From contig NZ_KI911783.1 in the NCBI RefSeq assembly GCF_000515415.1, positions 1,168,392-1,232,391 of the forward strand: 64,000 nucleotides of DNA, read 5' to 3'. The DNA comes from Bradyrhizobium sp. WSM1417. GTDB lineage: Bacteria; Pseudomonadota; Alphaproteobacteria; Rhizobiales; Xanthobacteraceae. The number at the start of each line of letters is the position of its first letter. Within the stretch, counting starts at the first letter, position 1. This document shows, piece after piece, positions 56,189 to 64,000 of this stretch. The notes beneath the pieces are model-generated. The model had not been told where the DNA came from. It worked only from the letters and a program-made list of their open reading frames with translations, and did not search any database. Position numbers and translations under genes: made by a program.

Positions 56189-56812
56189 ATGGGGTCACAG
56201 AATGACACGGCCACTGATTCGCGGCCGTCGGAATGGTACGAAAGCAACGCCGCTCCGACTGAAGAGCTCGATGTCGTCCGTCTGAACGCCGCCCGCGCCA
56301 AGGCCGCCGACGAAATGGCCGCCGCCATCGCCCGCGAGCTCAATGGTCCCCTCACGGCGCTGCTGCTTTACATGGGCGAGATCAAGCATCACAGCGATCA
56401 GCTGGCGCCGGTGACGGGCGACCGTGCCTATTTGCAGCGGGTCGTGGAGAATGCGCTGGTGCAGACCGAGCGGGTTTGTGGCCTCGTCAAACAGCTTGCC
56501 GGTTCTACCACGGGTGGCCTGCCGATCGCGTCCAGGGCCGAGGACGCGCAATCGAAGCTCGCGCGCGCACCACAGCCGCAGCGCCTGCCGAGCGCCGAAA
56601 TGCTCGGCCTGTCAGGCCAGAAGCGGCTGACCAAGCGCGAGCGCGAGGTGCTGAGGCTGATCAGCGAGGGATATTCGAACAAGCAGGGTGCGCTCCGGAT
56701 GCAGATCAGCCCGCGCACCTTCGAGAGCCATCGCGCCGAGGCGATGCGGAAGCTCGGCGCGCGCAACACGGCGGACCTCGTCCGTGCGGCGCTGCTGCAT
56801 TCGATCGACTGA
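56189..56812 (+). CDS. LuxR-family regulator with histidine-kinase-like dimerization box
   Basis: 207 residues. The C-terminal LuxR HTH is complete (LTKREREVLRLISEGYSNKQ at 147-166, MQISPRTFESHRAEAMRKLG at 171-190). The N-terminal part is not a receiver domain. It resembles the dimerization helix of a histidine kinase: MAAAIARELNGPLTALLLYM (43-62) matches the usual HELNxPL H-box except that the phosphorylated His is Arg49; a second helix (ENALVQTERVCGLVKQL, 87-103) is also as in HisKA domains. The link between them is a Ser/Pro/Arg-rich stretch. No promoter motif can be assigned. The target genes are unknown. Confidence 0.85.
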   Translation: MGSQNDTATDSRPSEWYESNAAPTEELDVVRLNAARAKAADEMAAAIARELNGPLTALLLYMGEIKHHSDQLAPVTGDRAYLQRVVENALVQTERVCGLVKQLAGSTTGGLPIASRAEDAQSKLARAPQPQRLPSAEMLGLSGQKRLTKREREVLRLISEGYSNKQGALRMQISPRTFESHRAEAMRKLGARNTADLVRAALLHSID

Positions 56813-56894
56813 AGGCTCTTGCGTCGGGTCACCCGCCGGCGACGAAGGCGAAGCGTGAGACGTCCCTCGAAAGGACCCGCGGCTCCGATCGTGC

Positions 56895-57143
56895 TCAGAA
56901 ATAATCTTCGGAGAAGGGACGCGTGCGCGACGAGGGCCGCAGCGGCTTGAGCTCTTCCTTCGGTGCGTTGGGAATGATCGTGATGGTCCAGCGGGGCGGC
57001 ATGCTCGATTCCTGCTCCAGCACCGAGCGCACGAAGCCGGTCACCGTCTCCTCGCCAGCGGCCACCGTTGCCATCCGGCCGTTGAACTGTGCGATGCGGA
57101 AGCGACGAACTTCTTTCTGGTCCGCGGTCTCGTAGGTGAACAT
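56895..57143 (-). CDS. Small protein of unknown function (82 residues)
   Basis: 82 residues starting MFTYETADQKEVRRFRIAQF. The ATG at 57143 is preceded by AGGAGGG at good distance, which supports a real gene although no family is recognised. It has no signal peptide or membrane segment; the C-terminus is Arg/Pro/Ser-rich (LRPSSRTRPFSEDYF). Its middle (MPPRWTITIIPNAPKEEL) suggests a small beta-rich fold. It lies between the LuxR-type gene and an Hpt protein gene. Confidence 0.65.
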   Translation of the reverse strand: MFTYETADQKEVRRFRIAQFNGRMATVAAGEETVTGFVRSVLEQESSMPPRWTITIIPNAPKEELKPLRPSSRTRPFSEDYF

Positions 57144-57266
57144 GGAAACCCTCCTGGTTTCCGGCGACTATCGCTGCCTATGATTAGCCATCTGTGAACA
57201 TCCCAAGCCGTAGAAGTACGGCGGGCATGCACGCGTGAGTGGTTACGGCATTTTCGGGCGAGCGCG

Positions 57267-57644
57267 TCAGCCCGACGGCTCCTGCGCGCGCCCGGCGGAA
57301 TAGGCCGCGTCCATCAAGTCCAGGAGGTCGCGAAATCCGGCCTCGCCGAGGCTCTCCGTGGTCTTCTCCAGCCGCAGCGCCAGCGCCGCGAGCCTGACAT
57401 AGCCGAACGTCCCGGCCGCGCTCTTCAGCGAATGCGCTTCGCGCGCGATCCTGCCGTGATCCTGCGCGAGCGCGAGCGTGCGGAACAATTGCAGGCGCGC
57501 GCAGGTGTCGCTCCAGAACACGTCGCGCACTTCGCAAGCACCATCCTTGCCGATCTCGCGCACCAGCGCCTGGTACGCGCCCGGCTCGCGCGCGGGCTCG
57601 GCATCAAGCGCTATCTGCGCCGGCGCGACGGTGACTTCGAACAT
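57267..57644 (-). CDS. Stand-alone histidine phosphotransfer (Hpt) domain protein
   Basis: 125 residues, a free Hpt protein carrying phosphate between hybrid kinases and response regulators. The phosphorylated histidine is His71 in REAHSLKSAAGTFGY, the classical Hpt box. ATG 57644 (MFEVTVAP) is chosen over the open frame reaching to 57704. Helices before and after the box fit a four-helix bundle. Its kinase and receiver partners are not identifiable; the receiver at 59077 and the EAL protein are candidates by position only. Confidence 0.85.
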   Translation of the reverse strand: MFEVTVAPAQIALDAEPAREPGAYQALVREIGKDGACEVRDVFWSDTCARLQLFRTLALAQDHGRIAREAHSLKSAAGTFGYVRLAALALRLEKTTESLGEAGFRDLLDLMDAAYSAGRAQEPSG

Positions 57645-57802
57645 GGTGTGGCCTGCCTTGATCACGATTGGTTTGCCGCCGGCCCGTACAGGCGCGCGCG
57701 GCACGTTGCGTGTCTACGGCATCCGGATTTCAGTTCCGGTAGCAGGACAATCCGTGTTTGCGGGCCGGGATTAGCGGCCGGTTTACCACGCCGCAACGCC
57801 GG

Positions 57803-58501
57803 TCAGCGCGGGCCGAGCAGCCGGTCATACTGCGCCTTCACGGTGGCGTAGCATTCGCACGCCGTCTGGCGCAGGCCGTCCAGGTTGAGGATCTGGATGT
57901 GTCCGCGGCTGTAGTGAATGAAATTCGCCTGCTGCAAGGTATTGGCGACCAGCGACACGCTGTTCCGCCGAGCGCCGATCATCTGCGCCATCGCCTCCTG
58001 GGTCAGCAGCAGCCGGTAGTCGCCGGAGAGGTCATGGGTGTGCAACAGGCAGCGCGACAGCCGCGCCTCCACCGGATGGGCGGCGTTGCATCCCGCGGTC
58101 TGCTGCACCTGCGCGTAGACCGCCAGCCCATGACGCGTGAGCAGCGTCCGCAGGGTGCCGCTCTGGTCGGCCGCGACACGCAGCCGATCGAGGTCCATCA
58201 TCGAGGCAGAGCCGGGAACCAGCACGATGGCCGTGTTCAGCGCGCAGGCATCCCCCATGGTCGAGAGCGTTCCGAGCAGGCTGTCGCGGCCGATCATGGC
58301 GACTTGCACGTGCTCGCCCCTGGCGAGCTCCACCACCAGCGAGATGACGCCGCGATGAGGAAAGTAGGCGCGCTTGAGCGTTTCGCCGGTCTCGACCAGC
58401 ACCGCGTCATGCGGCAGATCGCCCGTACGCAGGTGCGGGCGGATCAATTCATAATCGTCTGCCGACAGCGCGGACAGGAAGCCGTTGGAGGAACGCACCA
58501 T
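57803..58501 (-). CDS. Crp/Fnr-family transcriptional regulator
   Basis: 233 residues. The N-terminal cyclic-nucleotide-binding-like domain (about 25-140) begins LRTGDLPHDAVLVETGETLKRAYFPHRG, and the C-terminal HTH includes LTQEAMAQMIGARRNSVSLVANTLQQ. The Fnr-type cysteine cluster at the N-terminus and the ligand residues of Crp (GE..RxA) are not evident, so it is neither a classic Fnr nor a clear cAMP receptor. ATG 58501, with GGAGG upstream. Divergent from the response regulator gene. Confidence 0.9.
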   Translation of the reverse strand: MVRSSNGFLSALSADDYELIRPHLRTGDLPHDAVLVETGETLKRAYFPHRGVISLVVELARGEHVQVAMIGRDSLLGTLSTMGDACALNTAIVLVPGSASMMDLDRLRVAADQSGTLRTLLTRHGLAVYAQVQQTAGCNAAHPVEARLSRCLLHTHDLSGDYRLLLTQEAMAQMIGARRNSVSLVANTLQQANFIHYSRGHIQILNLDGLRQTACECYATVKAQYDRLLGPR

Positions 58502-59076
58502 CGTTTCCAAAGTCGCCTCCCGTCTCCCGGACCAGCGTGCCGTAGCACGCGAAACTGCTTGCCGCCCGGGCAAGTTCCATCATGTTCCCGCCGGGATATA
58601 ATGGCAATTGGGACAAGTTGTCCGATTGGAGTCAGCGCCGCTGCACGTGGCCTCGCCAAGACAGATTCCCTGACCATTTCCACGGTATCGAGCTGGCAAC
58701 CCAGCAGGTCCAGATCGGCCGGCTGGAGCATCGGTTCGGGGGTGTCGCGGTCATGGTTGCTCCGATCCGTTTCGAAGTGATCCGCGCCACGTCTGGTTCG
58801 TCATCTGGTTGCGCGGCAGTAAACCTTATTATAAAGGTTGTGTCACTCTGCGTATACCCGTTGGGGGGCAGACAAGCTGGCCCATTTGCGGCGGAAATGA
58901 GAATGGCACGCTGATTCGCTCATGAGCCTGCGCGCCAGCCCTGCGAGGGTTGCGCAGGTAAAAGCGGCAAGGGGGCCTTCATGGGCCGGAAGCATTGCAT
59001 CGCGCCGCGTCCATCGTCTTCCCCGCTCCGCCAACGACCTTCGCGACCGTCCATGTCTCGAGCAAGGGAGAAAGGC
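58502..59076. promoter_or_regulatory. Divergent control region Crp-family gene / response regulator, with inverted repeat
   Basis: 575 bp without a convincing gene. An inverted repeat AACCTT (58822-58827) / AAGGTT (58834-58839) with a six-base AT spacer stands out in AT-rich surroundings and could be an operator for either neighbour. The frames in this region are GC-driven shadows. Confidence 0.4.
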
Positions 59077-59559
59077 GTGCCCCACCGTTCGGTCATTGAA
59101 TCGCCGAAACAGGAAGCTCAAACGGGGACAGAAGGTCTGCGCCATATTCTCGTCGTCGACGACGACCCGATGGTCTGCATGGCCATCGAGGTCTATCTCC
59201 AGCGTAACGATTTTCGGGTGACGATCGCCGAAGGAGGGGAAGCCGGACTTCGCGCGCTCGAACACGAGCAGTTCGATCTGATGATCATCGATATCTTCAT
59301 GCCGCACATGCGCGGGTTCGAATCGGTTCGGATTTTTCACGAGCGGGCGCCGGCCGTTCCGCTGATTGCGATGTCCGGCTACGCGTTCGCAAATCTGAAT
59401 TCGCCAGCTCCTGATTTCCTCCGGATGGCGCTGGAGCTCGGTGCGGCGCGCTGTCTGCGCAAGCCGTTCACGCCGCACGCGCTGCTCGCCGCCATCACCG
59501 ATTGCCTGGCGGAACACCGTCCGCACGGCGACCTCGCCTCGGCCGCGCGCCTGGGTTAG
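59077..59559 (+). CDS. Single-domain response regulator
   Basis: Stand-alone receiver of about 160 residues from GTG 59077 (AGGGAG just upstream); an in-frame ATG at 59053 lacks a ribosome binding site. The acidic pocket is VVDDDPM (26-32), the phosphoacceptor Asp72 lies in LMIIDIFMPHMRGFE, and the conserved Lys is in CLRKPFTP; all active-site positions are kept. The C-terminus is a short tail without output domain. It sits between the Crp-family gene and the chemotaxis operon, and its partner is unknown. Confidence 0.9.
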   Translation: MPHRSVIESPKQEAQTGTEGLRHILVVDDDPMVCMAIEVYLQRNDFRVTIAEGGEAGLRALEHEQFDLMIIDIFMPHMRGFESVRIFHERAPAVPLIAMSGYAFANLNSPAPDFLRMALELGAARCLRKPFTPHALLAAITDCLAEHRPHGDLASAARLG

Positions 59560-59983
59560 CGCGGCACTGACCGCAGTGGACGCCGGTAACGGTTCGTTTA
59601 CCGCAGATGCGGGTCTTGCGTATCCCGGCAAAGCACCAAGCGAAAGCGGCGAGACCGCCCCGGACTGCAGGCGGCTCGATCAATTGCGCGAAGACCGCGC
59701 ATATCGTCCTTCACGAGCAGGGCTTTCCCGCGCGCCTGGTCCCGCTGTTATCGGCACGTTCACCTCACGCGTCTCGCCGTTGCGGCGTGGTGCCGGTTTT
59801 GCCGAAAAACGCTGTCGCATGCGGTCGAACGGCAAACTTGTCTTCAATATCCGTATTAGCACGGAGGATGAAATTAACGGGACCGTGAAAGGGGATGTCT
59901 AACGATCCAAGGCAGGGACTTCCGTTCATGCCAAGCGCGGCTCGGGCGTCCAGGTCCAGATCCAGGTCAGTAAGGCGTAGCTC
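59560..59983. other. Region upstream of cheA
   Basis: 424 bp between the response regulator and cheA. No gene is convincing; it should hold the promoter of the chemotaxis operon. AT-rich sequence around 59840-59880 precedes the cheA start by about 100 bp and is the likeliest promoter area, but I cannot name boxes. Confidence 0.45.
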
Positions 59984-62779
59984 ATGGATGATCTGTTGCG
60001 GGAGTTTTTGACGGAAACCAGCGAGAGCCTGGACACCGTGGACAATCAGCTGGTGAAGTTCGAGCAGGAGCCGAACAACGCCAAGATCCTGGATAACATC
60101 TTCCGCCTGGTCCACACCATCAAGGGCACCTGCGGCTTCCTCGGATTGCCGCGCCTGGAAGCGCTGGCGCATGCCGGCGAGACGCTGATGGGCAAATTCC
60201 GTGACGGCATGCCGGTGACCGGGCAGGCGGTGACGGTGATCCTGTCCTCGATCGACCGCATCAAGGAAATTCTGGCCGGGCTGGAGGCGACCGAGGCCGA
60301 GCCCGAGGGTACCGACCGCGACCTCATCGACAAGCTGGAAGCGATGGTCGAGCAGGGCATGGCGGCCATGGCGGCCGGCGCCGTGGCTGCTCCCGTGGCC
60401 GAAGCGCCGCCGCTGGTGCCGGACGCGCCGGCTGCGGTGGAAGCCGCGCCGTCCTCCGGCGTGCTGGCCGACCCGAGCCTGGAGCGTCCGCTGCGTCCGG
60501 GCGAAGTCTCGCTCGACGAGCTCGAGCGCGCCTTCCGCGAGACCGCGATCGAAGTCCCGGTCCCCGTTGCCAAGGCTGAAGTCAAGGCCGAGCCCCAGCC
60601 TGCCGCTGAAGCCCCGGTGCCTGTTGCCAAGGACGCTGCCAAGGAGACCAAGGCGCCCAAGGACAAGGCCGCGCCGAAGAAGTCGATCGCCGACGAGGGC
60701 GCCGGCGAGGGAGCCAGCATCGCCAACCAGTCGATCCGCGTCAACGTGGATACGCTGGAGCATCTGATGACCATGGTCTCCGAGCTGGTCTTGACCCGCA
60801 ACCAGCTGTTGGAGATCTCCCGCCGCAACGAGGACACCGAGTTCAAGGTGCCGTTGCAGCGGCTGTCCAACGTCACCGCCGAGCTGCAGGAAGGCGTCAT
60901 GAAGACGCGCATGCAGCCGATCGGCAATGCCTGGCAGAAGCTGCCCCGCATCGTTCGCGACCTCTCGAGCGAACTCGGCAAGCAGATCGAGCTGGAGATG
61001 CACGGCGCCGACACCGAACTCGACCGCCAGGTGCTCGACCTGATCAAGGACCCGCTCACCCACATGGTGCGCAACTCCGCCGACCATGGCCTGGAGACCC
61101 CCGCCGAGCGTCTCGCCGGCGGCAAGGGCGAGCAGGGCACCATCCGCCTGTCCGCCTATCACGAGGGCGGCCACATCATCATCTGCATCGCCGACAACGG
61201 CCGTGGCCTGAACACCGACAGGATCAAGGCCAAGGCGATCTCCTCAGGGTTGGTCACTGAGGCCGAGCTCGAGAAGATGAGCGAAGCCCAGATCCACAAG
61301 TTCATCTTCGCGCCGGGCTTCTCCACCGCGGCCGCCATCACCTCGGTGTCGGGGCGTGGCGTCGGCATGGACGTGGTGCGCACCAATATCGACCAGATCG
61401 GCGGCACCATCGACATCAAGTCGGTCGCCGGTGAAGGTTCCTCCGTCACCATCAAGATCCCGCTGACGCTCGCCATCGTCTCCGCGCTGATCGTGGAAGC
61501 CGCCGGCGACCGCTTTGCGATCCCGCAGCTCTCCGTGGTCGAGCTGGTGCGGGCCCGCGCCAATTCGGAGCACCGCATCGAGCGCATCAAGGACACCGCG
61601 GTGCTCAGGCTGCGCAACAAGCTGCTGCCGCTGATCCACCTCAAGAAGCTCTTGAAGATCGACGACGGCGCCGTCTCCGATCCCGAGAACGGCTTCATCG
61701 TGGTGACGCAGGTCGGCAGCCAGACCTTCGGCATCGTCGTCGACGGCGTGTTCCACACCGAAGAAATCGTGGTCAAGCCGATGTCGACGAAACTGCGTCA
61801 CATCGACATGTTCTCGGGCAATACCATCCTGGGCGACGGCGCGGTCATCATGATCATCGACCCCAACGGCATTGCCAAGGCGCTCGGCGCCGCCGGCTCC
61901 TCGGCCCATGACATGAACAACGAGAACGGGACGCACAGCATTGGAAGCGGCGAGCAGACCACCTCGTTGCTGGTGTTCCGCGCCGGCTCGTCCCAGCCCA
62001 AGGCGGTCCCGCTCGGGCTCGTCACGCGCCTCGAAGAGCTGCCGGCCGACAAGATCGAGTTCTCGAACGGCCGCTACATGGTGCAGTACCGCGAGCAGCT
62101 GATGCCGCTCGTCGCCATGGAGAGCGTCACCATCGCGAGCCAGGGCGCCCAGCCGATCCTGGTGTTCTCCGACGACGGCCGCTCCATGGGCCTCGTCGTC
62201 GACGAGATCATCGACATCGTCGAGGAACGGCTCAACATCGAGGTCGGCGGATCCTCCTCCGGCATTCTCGGCTCGGCCGTGATCAAGGGCCAGGCCACCG
62301 AAGTGATCGACGTCGGCCACTTCCTGCCGATGGCGTTCTCCGACTGGTTCACCCGCAAGGAGATGAAGCCGTCGCTGCATTCGCAATCGGTGCTGCTGGT
62401 CGACGATTCGGCGTTCTTCCGCAACATGCTGGCCCCGGTGCTCAAGGCGGCCGGCTACCGCGTCCGTACCGCGCCGACCGCGCAGGAGGGCCTGGCTGCG
62501 CTGCGCGCGCAGAGCTTCGACGTGGTCCTGACCGACATCGAGATGCCCGACATGAACGGGTTCGAGTTTGCCGAGACCATCCGCTCCGATAGCAATCTGG
62601 GTGCGATGCCGATCATCGGGCTCTCCGCGCTGGTGTCGCCGGCGGCGATCGAGCGCGGCCGTCAAGCCGGCTTCCACGACTATGTCGCCAAGTTCGACCG
62701 TCCCGGTCTGATCGCGGCGCTGAAGGAACAGACCGCGGGCGCCGCCGGTGCCTCCGAGCTGAGCCGCGCAGCCGCCTAA
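59984..62779 (+). CDS. cheA: Chemotaxis histidine kinase CheA with two CheW-like domains and C-terminal receiver
   Basis: 931 residues. The Hpt domain carries His44 in LVHTIKGTCGFLG. A long Ala/Pro/Lys-rich linker (about 125-245) has two near-repeats of PVPVAK. The dimerization helices begin near 250 and the ATPase N-box is at Asn364 (HMVRNSADHGLE), with GRGVGMDVVRTN following. Two CheW-like modules come next (about 495-640 and 655-790), then a receiver domain with phosphoacceptor Asp851 in VVLTDIEMPDMNGFE. The fused receiver is known in alphaproteobacterial CheA proteins and may act as a phosphate sink. First gene of cheA-cheW-cheY-cheR. Confidence 0.95.
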   Translation: MDDLLREFLTETSESLDTVDNQLVKFEQEPNNAKILDNIFRLVHTIKGTCGFLGLPRLEALAHAGETLMGKFRDGMPVTGQAVTVILSSIDRIKEILAGLEATEAEPEGTDRDLIDKLEAMVEQGMAAMAAGAVAAPVAEAPPLVPDAPAAVEAAPSSGVLADPSLERPLRPGEVSLDELERAFRETAIEVPVPVAKAEVKAEPQPAAEAPVPVAKDAAKETKAPKDKAAPKKSIADEGAGEGASIANQSIRVNVDTLEHLMTMVSELVLTRNQLLEISRRNEDTEFKVPLQRLSNVTAELQEGVMKTRMQPIGNAWQKLPRIVRDLSSELGKQIELEMHGADTELDRQVLDLIKDPLTHMVRNSADHGLETPAERLAGGKGEQGTIRLSAYHEGGHIIICIADNGRGLNTDRIKAKAISSGLVTEAELEKMSEAQIHKFIFAPGFSTAAAITSVSGRGVGMDVVRTNIDQIGGTIDIKSVAGEGSSVTIKIPLTLAIVSALIVEAAGDRFAIPQLSVVELVRARANSEHRIERIKDTAVLRLRNKLLPLIHLKKLLKIDDGAVSDPENGFIVVTQVGSQTFGIVVDGVFHTEEIVVKPMSTKLRHIDMFSGNTILGDGAVIMIIDPNGIAKALGAAGSSAHDMNNENGTHSIGSGEQTTSLLVFRAGSSQPKAVPLGLVTRLEELPADKIEFSNGRYMVQYREQLMPLVAMESVTIASQGAQPILVFSDDGRSMGLVVDEIIDIVEERLNIEVGGSSSGILGSAVIKGQATEVIDVGHFLPMAFSDWFTRKEMKPSLHSQSVLLVDDSAFFRNMLAPVLKAAGYRVRTAPTAQEGLAALRAQSFDVVLTDIEMPDMNGFEFAETIRSDSNLGAMPIIGLSALVSPAAIERGRQAGFHDYVAKFDRPGLIAALKEQTAGAAGASELSRAAA

Positions 62780-62809
62780 ACCCAGCGGGATGGATCAGGA
62801 GATACGCAC

Positions 62810-63283
62810 ATGACCAAGAAGACCCAGTCCGGCGAAGGCGCCATGGTCGAATACGTCACCGCGATGATCGGCGGCCAGCTGTTCGGTCTGCCGATCTCCC
62901 GCGTCCAGGACGTGTTCATGCCCGAGCGCGTCACCCGCGTGCCGCTGTCCTCGCGCGAGATCGCGGGCGTGCTGAACCTGCGCGGCCGCATCGTCACCGT
63001 GGTCGACATGCGCGCCCGGCTCGGCCTGCCCAAGCCCGAGGACGGCAAGATCCCGATGGCGGTCGGCGTCGACCTGCGCGGTGAATCCTATGGCCTCCTG
63101 ATCGACCAGATCGGCGAAGTGCTGCGGCTTGCCGAGGACGGCATGGAAGAAAACCCCGTCAATCTCGACCCCCGCATGGCCAAGCTCGCCGGCGGTGTCC
63201 ACCGTCTCGACGGCCAGCTCATGGTCGTCCTCGATGTCGACCGCGTCCTCGAGCTCAAGACCGAAGTGCAATTGGCTGCGTGA
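62810..63283 (+). CDS. cheW: Chemotaxis coupling protein CheW
   Basis: 157-residue scaffold that links chemoreceptors to CheA. The CheW fold is clear: YVTAMIGGQLFGLPISRVQD, VLNLRGRIVTVVDMRARLG, YGLLIDQIGEVLRL. It starts 30 bp after cheA and is followed by cheY 31 bp later, so one operon is likely. Confidence 0.95.
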   Translation: MTKKTQSGEGAMVEYVTAMIGGQLFGLPISRVQDVFMPERVTRVPLSSREIAGVLNLRGRIVTVVDMRARLGLPKPEDGKIPMAVGVDLRGESYGLLIDQIGEVLRLAEDGMEENPVNLDPRMAKLAGGVHRLDGQLMVVLDVDRVLELKTEVQLAA

Positions 63284-63314
63284 GCCCCAAAAACATCGAA
63301 GCCGGAGAACCAAG

Positions 63315-63701
63315 ATGAAGACGTGTTTGGTGGTCGATGATTCCAGCGTCGTGCGCAAGATCGCACGCCGGATCCTAGAAGGCCTGGAATTCGAAGTCAC
63401 GGAGGCCGAGGACGGTTCCAAGGCGCTCGAGGTCTGTCAGCACAAGCTGCCCGACGCTGTGCTGCTGGACTGGAACATGCCGGTAATGGACGGCTTCGAG
63501 TTCATGGGCCACATGCGCCGCCTGCCGGGCGGCGACCAGCCCAAGGTCGTGTTCTGCACCACTGAAAACAACGTGGCTCATATCGCTCAGGCGCTCAGCG
63601 GCGGCGCCAACGAGTACATCATGAAGCCCTTCGACAAAGACATCATCGCCGACAAATTCGCTGAAGTCGGATTGATTCCGGTCGGACAAGCCATGGTCTG
63701 A
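63315..63701 (+). CDS. cheY: Chemotaxis response regulator CheY
   Basis: 128-residue single receiver. VVDDSSVVRKIARRILEG at the N-terminus, phosphoacceptor Asp52 in AVLLDWNMPVMDGFEF, Thr in VFCTTENN and Lys in YIMKPFDKDI complete the active site. ATG 63315 is preceded by GGAG; the frame is open further left only as a shadow of cheW. Lies between cheW and cheR. Confidence 0.95.
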   Translation: MKTCLVVDDSSVVRKIARRILEGLEFEVTEAEDGSKALEVCQHKLPDAVLLDWNMPVMDGFEFMGHMRRLPGGDQPKVVFCTTENNVAHIAQALSGGANEYIMKPFDKDIIADKFAEVGLIPVGQAMV

Positions 63702-63760
63702 GTGTCTGGCGGAGTGTTCCGGCCAGAGTGTTCCCAGTACAGCTTCCGAGAGGCCTATCC

Positions 63761-64000
63761 GTGACCCCGACCGAGTATGAGTATCTGCGTAAGTTCCTGA
63801 GGGATCATTCCGGGCTCGATCTGTCCGCAGACAAGCAATATCTGATTGAAAGCCGGCTGTTGCCTTTGGCGCGCAAGGCCGGCATCTCCGGCATCGGCGA
63901 GCTCGTGCAGAAGCTGCAAGGCGCTGGCTCGGGCGCGCTCGTCACCAGCGTGGTCGAGGCGATGACCACCAACGAGACCTTCTTCTTTCGCGACAAGGTC
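63761..64000 (+). CDS. cheR: Chemotaxis methyltransferase CheR (partial, cut by right edge)
   Basis: The first 80 codons of a glutamate methyltransferase that modifies chemoreceptors. A GTG start at 63761 follows GAGAGG. The translation TPTEYEYLRKFLRDHSGLDL, ESRLLPLARKAGISGIGEL and EAMTTNETFFFRDK is the CheR N-terminal domain and the beginning of the SAM-binding part (TTNETFFFR motif). The rest lies beyond the window. Confidence 0.92.
   Translation, partial: MTPTEYEYLRKFLRDHSGLDLSADKQYLIESRLLPLARKAGISGIGELVQKLQGAGSGALVTSVVEAMTTNETFFFRDKV

Overview
The window is GC-rich, densely coded alphaproteobacterial chromosome and looks like Bradyrhizobium. The evidence is the split atpHAGDC operon without F0 genes, the mdh-sucCD-sucAB-lpd TCA block, the rhizobial-type CheA carrying its own receiver, and several families of palindromic intergenic repeats that I associate with Bradyrhizobium genomes. 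Gene identities were read from translated motifs only; no database search was run.

Layout. (1) 1-4961: lipoprotein/macrolide-type ABC exporter (permease cut by the left edge, plus ATPase) divergent from a secreted GDSL esterase, as in the E. coli ybbAP/tesA arrangement; then thpR and zapE. (2) 5174-15740: TCA block mdh, sucC, a DUF1579-like gene, sucD, sucA, sucB, an SDR gene, lpdA. It encodes malate dehydrogenase, succinyl-CoA ligase and the 2-oxoglutarate dehydrogenase complex. (3) 15774-21074: two membrane proteins, xerC, priA, rlpA-like. (4) 21720-26827: F1-ATPase operon atpHAGDC. (5) 27021-40913, mostly minus strand: two Nudix hydrolases, a divergent polysaccharide deacetylase, ctpA, an EnvC-like LytM factor, rlmH, rsfS, nadD, proA, proB and obgE. 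An orphan Bug/TctC binding protein and a sulfatase/phosphonate-monoester-hydrolase-like enzyme sit between proB and obgE. (6) 41016-45676: MaoC hydratase, DMT permease, GNAT, rpmA, rplU, and a ROK-type kinase whose motifs appear in circularly permuted order. (7) 46094-52910: tRNA-Ser(CGA) followed by an accessory-looking catabolic region (two LysR regulators, flavoprotein monooxygenase, Bug protein, DMT permease, quinone reductase). (8) 52931-64000: signalling region with an EAL protein that has a degenerate receiver, an unknown 387-residue protein, a LuxR-type protein with a histidine-kinase-like box, an 82-residue protein, a stand-alone Hpt, a Crp-family regulator, a response regulator, and the chemotaxis operon cheA-cheW-cheY-cheR (cheR cut by the right edge).

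Most of the window is core metabolism and housekeeping. The less ordinary items are the apparently permuted ROK kinase at 44531-45676, the LuxR protein with an H-box lacking its histidine at 56189-56812, the EAL/receiver protein with altered catalytic residues, paired-hairpin repeats inserted inside the suc and atp operons, a perfect CtrA-type box and an 18-bp palindrome upstream of the rlpA-like gene, and the DUF1579-like gene embedded between sucC and sucD. No transposase, CRISPR array, rRNA operon or phage gene was seen.
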